The translations under genes and the position numbers were made by a program. From Dictyoglomus sp. (GTDB taxonomy: Bacteria > Dictyoglomota > Dictyoglomia > Dictyoglomales > Dictyoglomaceae): 39,662 nucleotides of DNA. Below the pieces are notes generated by a model. That model searched no databases. It saw only the letters and a program-made list of their open reading frames with translations, and was not told the origin of the DNA. The stretch covers positions 1 to 39,662 of the forward strand of contig JANXBZ010000014.1 of assembly GCA_025060475.1 (NCBI GenBank), given 5' to 3'. Shown piece after piece: positions 1 through 6,759 of this stretch; the first letter of the stretch is position 1; each line of letters starts with the position of its first letter.

Positions 1-348
1 TATACAGAAAAGTTGAAAAAATATTCTTGGGTAAAAACTCCAGTAGTTAAGCCGTATGTTAGGATGAGTTGGTTTGTATATGTTATTACTCTTGAAAAAG
101 GACTTGATAGGGATATAGTGATAGAAGAAATGGAAAAGAAAGGGATTCCTGCAAGGGGATATTTTTCTCCAATACATTTACAACCATATGTCAAAGAAAT
201 GTTTAAAACTTATGAGGGAATGCTTCCAATAACAGAGGATATTTCAAAAAGGACTCTTGCTTTACCTTTTCATAATAATTTAAAAGAAGAAGAGATTGAA
301 GAAGTTATTGGGATTTTAAAAGAGGTTGTAGAAGAAAGATTTTTCTAA
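1..348 (+). CDS. DegT/DnrJ/EryC1/StrS aminotransferase, C-terminal part (5' end outside window)
   Basis: This is the C-terminal part of a PLP-dependent sugar aminotransferase of the DegT/DnrJ/EryC1/StrS class. The frame is open from base 1, so the gene starts upstream; a TTG at 13 is only an internal codon. The fragment has the typical small-domain features: a segment reading SWFVYVI, then GIPARGYFSPIHLQP, then LPITEDISKRTLALPFHN, and a last helix EEIEEVIGILKEV. In this family that region closes over the PLP and sugar substrate. The catalytic lysine lies outside the window, so the substrate cannot be named. The stop codon directly abuts the nikR start, so the two genes are probably cotranscribed. 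A second member of the family lies at 2855-4072. Confidence 0.8.
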   Translation, partial: YTEKLKKYSWVKTPVVKPYVRMSWFVYVITLEKGLDRDIVIEEMEKKGIPARGYFSPIHLQPYVKEMFKTYEGMLPITEDISKRTLALPFHNNLKEEEIEEVIGILKEVVEERFF

Positions 349-771
349 ATGGATTATAAAATTATGGGAAATATAAAGCGTTTTGGAGTATCTGTTGAAG
401 AGGAGTTACTAAAGAAATTTGATGAGGTTATTGAAAGGCAAGGATATAACAATAGATCTGAAGCAATAAGAGATCTTATAAGGGATTATCTTGTTAAAGA
501 AAAGTGGAGGATGAAAAAAGAAAAAATTATAGGAAATATAAGTGTTATTTATGAACATGATGTATATGATCTTTCTAATAAACTCATAGATATTCAGCAT
601 AATTATCATGATGTTATAATTTCCACGTTACATGTCCATTTTGATGAAAAGAACTGTTTAGAAGTAATATTAGTTAAAGGAAGAGTACAAAGAATTAAAA
701 AACTTTATAATGAAATTTCTTCTTTAAAATGGGTAAAACACACTGATATATCATTAACGGATATACTCTAA
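349..771 (+). CDS. nikR: NikR nickel-responsive ribbon-helix-helix repressor
   Basis: A 140-residue nickel sensor and DNA-binding repressor. Residues 8-50 form the ribbon-helix-helix domain, with the conserved stretch GYNNRSEAIRDLIRDYL. Residues 60-138 form the ACT-like nickel-binding domain. The four nickel ligands of Escherichia coli NikR (His76, His87, His89, Cys95) are matched with identical spacing by His84, His95, His97 and Cys103 in QHNYHD, TLHVH and NCLEV. The ATG at 349 follows the preceding stop with no gap; Met6 is an alternative start. NikR proteins normally repress nickel uptake. No nickel transporter is in view, but a [NiFe] hydrogenase operon lies about 24 kb away. The identification is firm; the targets are unknown. 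Confidence 0.93.
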   Translation: MDYKIMGNIKRFGVSVEEELLKKFDEVIERQGYNNRSEAIRDLIRDYLVKEKWRMKKEKIIGNISVIYEHDVYDLSNKLIDIQHNYHDVIISTLHVHFDEKNCLEVILVKGRVQRIKKLYNEISSLKWVKHTDISLTDIL

Positions 772-773
772 TT

Positions 774-808
774 TCAAAAAATTTTTAGGGAGGGGATATC
801 CCCCTCCT
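774..808 (-). terminator. Intrinsic terminator of the beta-galactosidase operon, possibly bidirectional
   Basis: AGGGAGGGG (787-795) and CCCCCTCCT (800-808) form a G/C-rich stem with an ATAT loop and one mismatch. Read on the minus strand, the stem is followed by TAAAAATTTTTTG, a T-rich tail typical of Rho-independent termination. The stem overlaps the TAG stop of the beta-galactosidase gene. The convergent nikR transcript would also meet it, but with a weaker T tract on that side. Confidence 0.7.
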
Positions 809-2858
809 ATTCTTCTAGGATTAGGACTTCTCTTGGATGTATTTCTATTTCTCCTTCCATTATTCTTCCTGAAAGAAGATCTTTTTTCTTTGTTCCAATA
901 TTTATCTTTTTTATCTCCTCAGTGTGGTTTAACACAAAGGTGAAGGTTTTTCCATTTTTTATTCTTTGGGTAATTTCAATCCCATATGGGATATCCTTAA
1001 ATAATTCACTAATTCCATGGGTTCTCATGATATATCTTACAAATTCTTTTAGAAATTTCATAGAGGGAAAGGTTCCAATATAATATGCATAGCCATTACC
1101 GTATTTATTTACTGTTATACAAGGATAACCTTTATAATAATCTTTCTTATAAACTCCTATAGCCTTTGTAGAATTATTTTCTAAATGAATTACATCAAAA
1201 ATTAAATTGCATTCATAGGTCTCCTCAGAAAAATCTTTTTTAAACTCATTTTGAATTACAATCTCATTTTTCATATCTGGGGGAAGGGCATCAAATTCTT
1301 CTACCCATATCCCAAGAATTTTTCTTAAAAGCCCAGGATATCCTCCTAAAATGACCAAGTCATTTTCATCTACAATTCCACTTAAAGTAGTAGTAACAAA
1401 AATTCCTCCGTTTTTAACATAATTTTCTATTTTCTTTGCAACTTCCTCTTTGGTCATATATAAAAGGGGAGCAATAATTAATTTATATTTTTCAAAATCA
1501 TCTTCTATTCCTATAACATCCACTCCTATAAGATTTTCATATAAAGCTCTAAAATAATTTTCTACTCCCTTTACATAATTTAAATCCATGCTGGGACCTT
1601 GAGAATTTTCAAGAGCCCACCAATTTTCCCAATCAAATAATACTGCGGATTGCGACTTTACTTTACTCCCCAAGAGGGTATCTCCAAGTTTTTTTAATTC
1701 TGCCCCTAACTCCTTCACTTCCTGGAATACTCTTGTATTTTCATGTCCTGCATGGGATATTACTGCACCATGAAACTTTTCTGGTCCTCCTCGGGATTGC
1801 CTTAGTTGGAAAAACATAACTGTATCTGCACCTTGAGCAATAGCCTGATAGCTTAAAAGTCTCATCACTTTTGGCCTTTTAATATAACAATAGGGTTGCC
1901 AGTTAGTCTGACTTGGGGTCTGTTCCATGAGCATGAAAGGTTCTCCCTTTTTAAGTCCTCTCATAAGAGAATGTCTAAAGGCAAGGGTTATATAATCGTC
2001 GGTAAGATAGGGATAACTATCCCAAGAGATCACATCCATATGTCTTGCCCATTCAAAATAATTTAAAGGTTTAAAGGTTGCCATTAAATTAGTGGTTATG
2101 GGAATATTTGGATTATATTTCTTAATTATATTGTATTCATTTAAGTAGCATTCTAAGGTGCTCTCGGACATGAATCGATAGTAGTCAAGAACCATACCTT
2201 GGGCAACAGTAGTTAATTTTCCTGTCCACCAGTGATGGAATATTACATTTCTTAAGTTTGGTACTGTTATTTCATCCCAATCATAGATAGTTTGTCCCCA
2301 GAAAGCTGTATACCATCTTTTATTTAACTCTTCTAAGGTACCATATCTCTTTTTAAGCCATTCTCTAAAAGCTTTTTCACAGTTTTCACAATAACAATAG
2401 GTTCCATATTCGTTAGCAATGTGCCAGACTAAAAGAGAAGGATGATTTGCATATCTTTCTGCTAGTTTTTCCACAAGTCTTTTAGAAAATTCCCTATAAA
2501 CTTTACTGTTGGGACAAAAATTAACCCTTCCTCCATGGGTTCTTTTCAAACCATTAATATCCTTTGGTAATACTTCGGGATATTTTAATGACATCCAGTG
2601 AGGTTGGGATGCTGTAGAGGTGGCAAGACAGATATAAATTCCGTTATTCCAAAGCAGGTCAATAATTTCATCCAGTTGAGAAAAATCATATTTATCTTCT
2701 GCGGGCTGAATTAGGGACCAACTGAAAACATTTACAGTAGCAATATTAATATTTGCTAATTTAAAGAGTCTTATGTCTTCTTTCCATATTTCCTTTTCCC
2801 ATTGTTCAGGATTATAATCTCCACCATACCAAATAAAGGGAAGTTTTGGGTTAATCAT
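807..2858 (-). CDS. GH42 beta-galactosidase (intracellular)
   Basis: A 683-residue glycoside hydrolase of family 42, which removes terminal beta-galactosyl residues with retention of configuration. The N-terminal TIM barrel starts with IWYGGDYNPEQW. The acid/base is Glu150 in HIANEYG and the nucleophile is Glu312 in MLMEQTPSQTNW, close to the spacing in Thermus A4 beta-galactosidase. Cys115, Cys155, Cys157 and Cys160 match the structural zinc site of many GH42 enzymes. A trimerisation-type domain (about 400-600) and a small C-terminal beta domain follow. There is no signal peptide, so it probably acts in the cytoplasm on imported oligosaccharides. Its start overlaps the stop of the upstream aminotransferase gene by four bases (ATGA), so the two are translationally coupled. 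The native substrate may be an arabino- or galacto-oligosaccharide rather than lactose. Confidence 0.93.
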   Translation of the reverse strand: MINPKLPFIWYGGDYNPEQWEKEIWKEDIRLFKLANINIATVNVFSWSLIQPAEDKYDFSQLDEIIDLLWNNGIYICLATSTASQPHWMSLKYPEVLPKDINGLKRTHGGRVNFCPNSKVYREFSKRLVEKLAERYANHPSLLVWHIANEYGTYCYCENCEKAFREWLKKRYGTLEELNKRWYTAFWGQTIYDWDEITVPNLRNVIFHHWWTGKLTTVAQGMVLDYYRFMSESTLECYLNEYNIIKKYNPNIPITTNLMATFKPLNYFEWARHMDVISWDSYPYLTDDYITLAFRHSLMRGLKKGEPFMLMEQTPSQTNWQPYCYIKRPKVMRLLSYQAIAQGADTVMFFQLRQSRGGPEKFHGAVISHAGHENTRVFQEVKELGAELKKLGDTLLGSKVKSQSAVLFDWENWWALENSQGPSMDLNYVKGVENYFRALYENLIGVDVIGIEDDFEKYKLIIAPLLYMTKEEVAKKIENYVKNGGIFVTTTLSGIVDENDLVILGGYPGLLRKILGIWVEEFDALPPDMKNEIVIQNEFKKDFSEETYECNLIFDVIHLENNSTKAIGVYKKDYYKGYPCITVNKYGNGYAYYIGTFPSMKFLKEFVRYIMRTHGISELFKDIPYGIEITQRIKNGKTFTFVLNHTEEIKKINIGTKKKDLLSGRIMEGEIEIHPREVLILEE

Positions 2859-4072
2859 CTTTCAACCTCCATTCTTTCTAAAATTTCATCCACATTTTCT
2901 TGAATCTTTTTAATGGCTATAATAATATCATCCATGTCTTCCTTTGTTCCCAAAAGTACATTCTGAGAAAACCATACCCCCTCTTCTTTACATGCTCTTT
3001 CTGTCTCAGGAAGATAAAGATCACATTGGTCCCCTTTTAAAGAGTTTGATATGGCAGGAATCTTATAAAGGGGAGTAGTATATCCAGGTTTTAAAGGGAT
3101 TCCTTCCGCATTCATTGCCTTTATAAACTCCATTTTAGGTAGTCCTTTGAAATATGAGGATTTATATTTAAATATAAAAAGATGGTAAGCGTGTCTTGAT
3201 ACTCCCTCATCAGGGGTTAGAATTTCTATTCCCTTTATTTCCTTTAATTTTTCAGTTAAATATCTTGCGTTTTCTTCTCTTTTTCTCATTAGTTCTTCCA
3301 TTCTTTCCATTTGAGCCAATAAGATTCCTGCCTGAAATTCTGTCATTCTATAATTTCCCGAGAGTATATAATGCATATACCATTCTCCTTTTCTTGACCT
3401 TCCTACATTCATCAAGGACCAAGCCTTTTCTGCTAATTCTTCATTATTAGTTAGTATTATTCCGCCTTCTCCTGCGTTTATATTTTTTGACGATTGAAAA
3501 CTGAATATGCCCATATCTCCTAGGGCTCCAACTTTTTTTCCTCTCCATTCTGCTCCATGAGCTTGGGCTGCATCTTCTAAAACCTTTAGATTATACTTTT
3601 TAGCAATTTCTAAGATTTTATCCATATTTGCAGGACAACCACCAATGTGGACGGGAATTATGGCTTTTGTTTTAGAAGTAATTGCGGGCTCAATTTTATC
3701 GGGATCTATATTGTAAGTCTTAGGATCAATATCTACAAAGATTGGTTTTGCTCCTACCATAAGAACAGAACTTGCAGTGGCAATAAAAGTATAGGCTGGA
3801 ACAATAACTTCGTCTCCAGTCCCAATTCCTAAAGCCCTTAAAGCAATTTCTAAAGCAGCAGTTCCGTTTACACAGGTGATTCCAAATTTTGCGGAATGAT
3901 ATTTGGCAAATTTTTCTTCAAATTCCTCGTTCTTTTTTCCATTAACCCTTCCCCATTTTCCACTTCTTAATACTTCAAGAAGAGCTTTTTCTTCTCTTTC
4001 ATCGAAAACAGGCCATGAAGGATAGGGTTTTTCTCTAACGGGTTTTCCTCCACAAATTGCTAGTTGGGCCAT
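2855..4072 (-). CDS. DegT/DnrJ/EryC1/StrS family PLP-dependent aminotransferase
   Basis: A sugar aminotransferase of about 405 residues that transfers an amino group to a keto-sugar or keto-cyclitol. The fold-type I landmarks are present: GGKPVREKPYPSWP at the N-terminus, GTAALEIALRALGIGTGDEVIVPAYTF around the PLP phosphate site, EDAAQAHGA, and SFQSSKNINAGEGG, whose lysine forms the Schiff base. I place the start at 4072 because GGAGGAAATC lies directly before that ATG; an upstream in-frame ATG at 4084 overlaps this ribosome binding site. The GGKPVR-type N-terminus resembles the inosose/sugar aminotransferase subgroup, but the substrate is not readable. It is the first gene of an operon with GH42 beta-galactosidase, which suggests use of a carbohydrate-derived substrate. 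Confidence 0.88.
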   Translation of the reverse strand: MAQLAICGGKPVREKPYPSWPVFDEREEKALLEVLRSGKWGRVNGKKNEEFEEKFAKYHSAKFGITCVNGTAALEIALRALGIGTGDEVIVPAYTFIATASSVLMVGAKPIFVDIDPKTYNIDPDKIEPAITSKTKAIIPVHIGGCPANMDKILEIAKKYNLKVLEDAAQAHGAEWRGKKVGALGDMGIFSFQSSKNINAGEGGIILTNNEELAEKAWSLMNVGRSRKGEWYMHYILSGNYRMTEFQAGILLAQMERMEELMRKREENARYLTEKLKEIKGIEILTPDEGVSRHAYHLFIFKYKSSYFKGLPKMEFIKAMNAEGIPLKPGYTTPLYKIPAISNSLKGDQCDLYLPETERACKEEGVWFSQNVLLGTKEDMDDIIIAIKKIQENVDEILERMEVER

Positions 4073-4117
4073 GATTTCCTCCATTTTTTTACAAGATATA
4101 AATTTTAACTATAATCA

Positions 4118-4145
4118 ATTATACTGAAAAGAAAAATAATTTCAA
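4118..4145 (-). promoter_or_regulatory. Promoter of the aminotransferase/beta-galactosidase operon
   Basis: On the minus strand TTGAAA (4145-4140) is followed after 16 bases by TATAAT (4123-4118), about 45 bases before the start at 4072. The -10 box lies in a small palindrome, TATAAT-TG-ATTATA, which could be a repressor site, though in such AT-rich sequence it may be chance. Confidence 0.55.
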
Positions 4146-4169
4146 AAGAAAAATAAGAAAAATCTTTGG

Positions 4170-4460
4170 ATGAAAAAAAGTTTTAAAGAGATATTATTAC
4201 TATTTAATATCTTAGAAGAATTAAAAAAACTTGGAGCATTGAAAATTATTCTTTTTGGATCATTGGTCCATGGGGATGTAGATGTAAATAGTGACTTAGA
4301 TTTATTAGTTATTATGCCTAATACAAAAAGTGGTAAAGAGTGAGAAAGAAAAATATCTGTGGATATAATTGTTTTTAATGAGCAAGAATTTAAAGAAGAA
4401 ATAAATATTAATCTCTTCTTGAATAATATAATTAAGATGGCTAATCCATTCAAAGGATGA
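4170..4460 (+). pseudogene. Degenerate MNT-type nucleotidyltransferase (antitoxin of an MNT/HEPN pair)
   Basis: The ATG at 4170 opens a 57-codon frame ending at TGA 4341. It encodes a helix, then IILFGSLVHGDVDVNSDLDLLV, the GS...G...SDLDL active-site motif of minimal nucleotidyltransferases. The same frame continues past the stop with ISVDIIVFNEQEF, the typical next strand (third metal-binding Asp) of this family, and ends at TGA 4458. Intact proteins have about 20 more residues between these blocks, so an internal deletion as well as the stop is likely. MNT proteins act as antitoxins to HEPN toxins, in known cases by AMP-modifying them. There is no clear ribosome binding site. I am confident that it is broken, fairly confident of the family. 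Confidence 0.75.
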
Positions 4461-4650
4461 ATTTGAAGACGCAGAAGAATTGAGAAAAAGAGGTAGATAT
4501 TATATACAGACAAGATATCTTAATTGCCTTCCTGGTGGGGTACCTTCAAGGTATTTTGATGATCCAGAAGAAGCTGAAAAGGCAATGAGACTTGCTAAGA
4601 TGGTTATAGAACTTGTAAGTGAGAAAATGGAAGAAGGTTTCTGTTCTTGA
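4432..4650 (+). pseudogene. HEPN-domain toxin remnant (C-terminal part only)
   Basis: The +1 frame relative to the MNT remnant is open from 4432 to TGA 4648. It encodes SKDEFEDAEELRKRGRYYI, then QTRYLNCLPGGVPSRYF, then DPEEAEKAMRLAKMVIELV. That is the characteristic end of small HEPN proteins (YI.TRYPN..P.GVP, then an A-E-A helix). The N-terminal helices and the RX4-6H ribonuclease motif are missing. Just upstream, in the MNT frame, an ATG at 4437 reads MANPFKG before a stop; this could be the original HEPN start, with the middle of the gene deleted between. With the MNT remnant it forms the usual gene order of this toxin-antitoxin system. The pair appears dead. Confidence 0.7.
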
Positions 4651-4674
4651 CCAAAAGGTTGCATATAATATAAT
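4647..4674 (+). promoter_or_regulatory. Promoter of the radical SAM/SPASM gene
   Basis: TTGACC (4647-4652), a 16-base spacer and TATAAT (4669-4674). It overlaps the last bases of the HEPN remnant and lies 77 bases before the ATG at 4752, which has a good ribosome binding site (AGAGGTGG). The roughly 70-base leader shows no obvious hairpin. Confidence 0.6.
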
Positions 4675-4751
4675 CTTATTTTAGATATAAAATTCTAATT
4701 TAACCCTTAGCCAATTAAAAAAATCTTTTAATAAACTTAAGAGGTGGTTTT

Positions 4752-5747
4752 ATGTATTTACTGGATATTGTGGAATTTGAGGTAACTACTCAATGTAATT
4801 TTAGATGTATTCATTGTTATTGTAATGCAGGAGAAAAGGATAAGGAAGAATTAAATTTTGAGGAGATAAAAAATTTAATCCTTCAAGTAAAGGAGTTAAA
4901 GATAAAAGAGTTGGATTTAGTAGGTGGAGAGCCTTTTATGCATCCAAAGATATTAGATATTATATCCTTCGCTCATAATATTGGTCAGAAGGTTATAATA
5001 AATACAAATGGTTCTTTAATAACCAATGATTTAGCAAAAAGTCTTAAAAAAATTTCTCCCAATTTGATCATAGGTGTTTCCTTAGAAGGACCTGATCCTG
5101 AGACTAATGATTTTGTAAGAGGTAAAGGAAATTTTGAAAGGGCAGTAAAGGGAATAGAAATCTTAATAAATTATGGTTTTCCAGTAACTATTTTAAATAT
5201 TATAAATAAAAGAAATTGGATGAAATTTGAAGAATTGGTAATATTTGCAAGAAATATAGGAGTTAGAAATATTTATGTAGATCGATTTATCTCTGTAGGA
5301 AGAGGGGAGATTTTCGCCCAATATCTGGATATGGAAGATAAGGAATGGATTGAAGCAATAAAGTATGTAAGAGAAGTTATTAAGAAATATAAAAAGGAAA
5401 TGAATTTTTTTGTGGAAGAATCAATTTCAGGAGAAGTATGTTCTGCAGGAATTTCTCATGTATCTATTCTTGCTAATGGATATGTGGTGCCTTGTGGGCA
5501 TCTGAGATTTGATAATAAATATTATTTGGGAAATATAAGGGAGAAAAGTTTAGGAGAAATTCTAGGTTTTACTAAATTGAAAGAAATTTTTAAAGAAGTA
5601 AATTCCTGTAAAAACTGTAACTTAAATAAATTATGTAACGGAGGCTGTAAAGCTTATCAAATATTAAAAAATAAAGAAAAGGACATTCCCCTTTGTGTAA
5701 TAAATAAAGAAAAAGGGAATATCCTTTTTGAAAGTTTTATTTCATAA
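4752..5747 (+). CDS. Radical SAM protein with C-terminal SPASM domain
   Basis: A 331-residue radical SAM enzyme. Cys15, Cys19 and Cys22 form the CX3CX2C motif binding the SAM-reducing [4Fe-4S] cluster, followed by the GGEPF motif (58-62) for SAM. The C-terminal part has a SPASM-type cysteine set for auxiliary clusters: Cys230, Cys248, Cys286, Cys289, Cys295, Cys299 and Cys315, with CGHLRF and CNGGCKAY. SPASM enzymes modify peptides, enzymes or cofactor precursors. No short precursor-peptide gene or partner is visible on either side, so the substrate cannot be named. It is a single gene with its own promoter. Confidence 0.85.
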   Translation: MYLLDIVEFEVTTQCNFRCIHCYCNAGEKDKEELNFEEIKNLILQVKELKIKELDLVGGEPFMHPKILDIISFAHNIGQKVIINTNGSLITNDLAKSLKKISPNLIIGVSLEGPDPETNDFVRGKGNFERAVKGIEILINYGFPVTILNIINKRNWMKFEELVIFARNIGVRNIYVDRFISVGRGEIFAQYLDMEDKEWIEAIKYVREVIKKYKKEMNFFVEESISGEVCSAGISHVSILANGYVVPCGHLRFDNKYYLGNIREKSLGEILGFTKLKEIFKEVNSCKNCNLNKLCNGGCKAYQILKNKEKDIPLCVINKEKGNILFESFIS

Positions 5748-5850
5748 AATATATTCTTCTTCAGATTCCTCTTCTCTGGAGCCTTATCAATAATTTTAAA
5801 ATCTTTTGTTTATTATACAATGCAACTTTCTTTTTAGAAAATCCGTATTA

Positions 5851-5856
5851 TATAAT
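5851..5856 (+). promoter_or_regulatory. -10 box giving a probably leaderless sigma-factor mRNA
   Basis: TATAAT ends five bases before the ATG at 5862, so transcription should begin at or next to the start codon. No Shine-Dalgarno sequence precedes the ATG. No good -35 box is seen at 17 bases (TTCTTT). Confidence 0.5.
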
Positions 5857-5861
5857 GGAAA

Positions 5862-6314
5862 ATGAAAGATATTTCTTATTATTTTAAACTTTATGGAAAG
5901 GAATTATATTCTTACTTGAGAAGATTAATTGGAGAAGAGGAAACAGCAAAGGATCTTCTTCAGGAGACTTTTTTAAGGGCTATGAAAATTTCTTTAGAAG
6001 AAAAAACTGCAAAATCTTATTTATATAAAATAGCTCATAATTTGGCTATGGATTATTTTAGAGAGAAAGTACATTTTGATGACATAAATTCTTATTGTGA
6101 AGAAACTAAAGAAAATCCTGAAAAATTAGTAGAAGATCAGGAAATTTGGAAAATTTTAAGTCCTATGGAAAGAAGTGTTCTTATACTTCACTATCAACAG
6201 GGATATTCTTATAAAGAGATTAGCGAAAAAATAGGAATTCCTTTAAATACTGTTAAAAGTTATGTCTTTCGAGGGAAAAGAAAGATTTATAATTATATAA
6301 AAGGAGATGAATGA
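5862..6314 (+). CDS. ECF-type RNA polymerase sigma factor
   Basis: A 150-residue group IV (ECF) sigma factor. Region 2 (about 6-78) contains YSYLRRLIGEEETAKDLLQETFLRAM and the -10-binding helix SYLYKIAHNLAMDYFRE. Region 4 (about 95-147) has LSPMERSVLILHYQQGYSYKEISEKIGIPLNTVKSYVFRGK, a helix-turn-helix for the -35 element. Regions 1 and 3 are missing, as usual in this group. It overlaps the next gene, a zinc-binding membrane anti-sigma factor, by eight bases, which is the standard layout. The target regulon is not known; the genes that follow in the run (nadE, sfsA, ogg) are candidates only by position. Confidence 0.93.
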   Translation: MKDISYYFKLYGKELYSYLRRLIGEEETAKDLLQETFLRAMKISLEEKTAKSYLYKIAHNLAMDYFREKVHFDDINSYCEETKENPEKLVEDQEIWKILSPMERSVLILHYQQGYSYKEISEKIGIPLNTVKSYVFRGKRKIYNYIKGDE

Positions 6315-6759
6315 ATTGGATTGTAAGGATTTTAAAGAAAAGATGTTTCTATATCCTGAAGTAGACGATGAATTTTATAAACATTTTGAAGTATGTGTTC
6401 CATGTAAGAATTCCTTTGAAGAATGGATAAAAATAGAAAAAATGTTAAGAAGTCCAATGCTAAAAAGGGAAATAGAGTTAGAATGGAAGATTATTTCAAA
6501 AAATATTGAAAGAAGAATAAATTTGGAGAGATATAAAAAAATTATTTTCATTGGTGTTCTTACCTTGATAGGAATTCTTACTTCTTTTATATTTTTCATA
6601 TTTCTTTTCAGATATCTAAATCTTTACTTAATCTTTTGGGGAATTAGTATTATTTTTAAAGAAATCTTTAATTTGATGTCTTATTTTACTATCCTCTGGA
6701 TACTAGTGTTAGCAGTTAAAAATGAAAGGGATATGATAAAAACAAAATCATGGAAATAG
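6307..6759 (+). CDS. Membrane anti-sigma factor with HX3CX2C zinc motif
   Basis: A 150-residue protein. The N-terminal 75 residues are cytoplasmic and contain His26-X3-Cys30-X2-Cys33, the core of the zinc-binding anti-sigma (ZAS) domain. A strongly hydrophobic region from about 78 to 145 holds probably three membrane segments, ending in a short charged tail. Little or nothing is left to act as an external sensor, so the signal may be sensed in the membrane or at the zinc site by redox change. It overlaps the sigma gene by eight bases and nadE by ten. Its role as antagonist of the sigma factor is inferred from motif and position. Confidence 0.8.
   Translation: MNELDCKDFKEKMFLYPEVDDEFYKHFEVCVPCKNSFEEWIKIEKMLRSPMLKREIELEWKIISKNIERRINLERYKKIIFIGVLTLIGILTSFIFFIFLFRYLNLYLIFWGISIIFKEIFNLMSYFTILWILVLAVKNERDMIKTKSWK

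Noticed and set aside
3196-3450. Plus-strand open frame within the aminotransferase gene
   Set aside because: It is the reverse-strand shadow of a well-conserved coding region.
4073-4084. Upstream ATG of the DegT aminotransferase
   Set aside because: The bases after it form the GGAGGAA ribosome binding site for the ATG at 4072.
4142-4513. Minus-strand open frame of 123 codons
   Set aside because: It is antisense to the MNT remnant, is Phe/Leu/Ser-rich as expected from the reverse of Lys-rich coding, and has no ribosome binding site or family resemblance.
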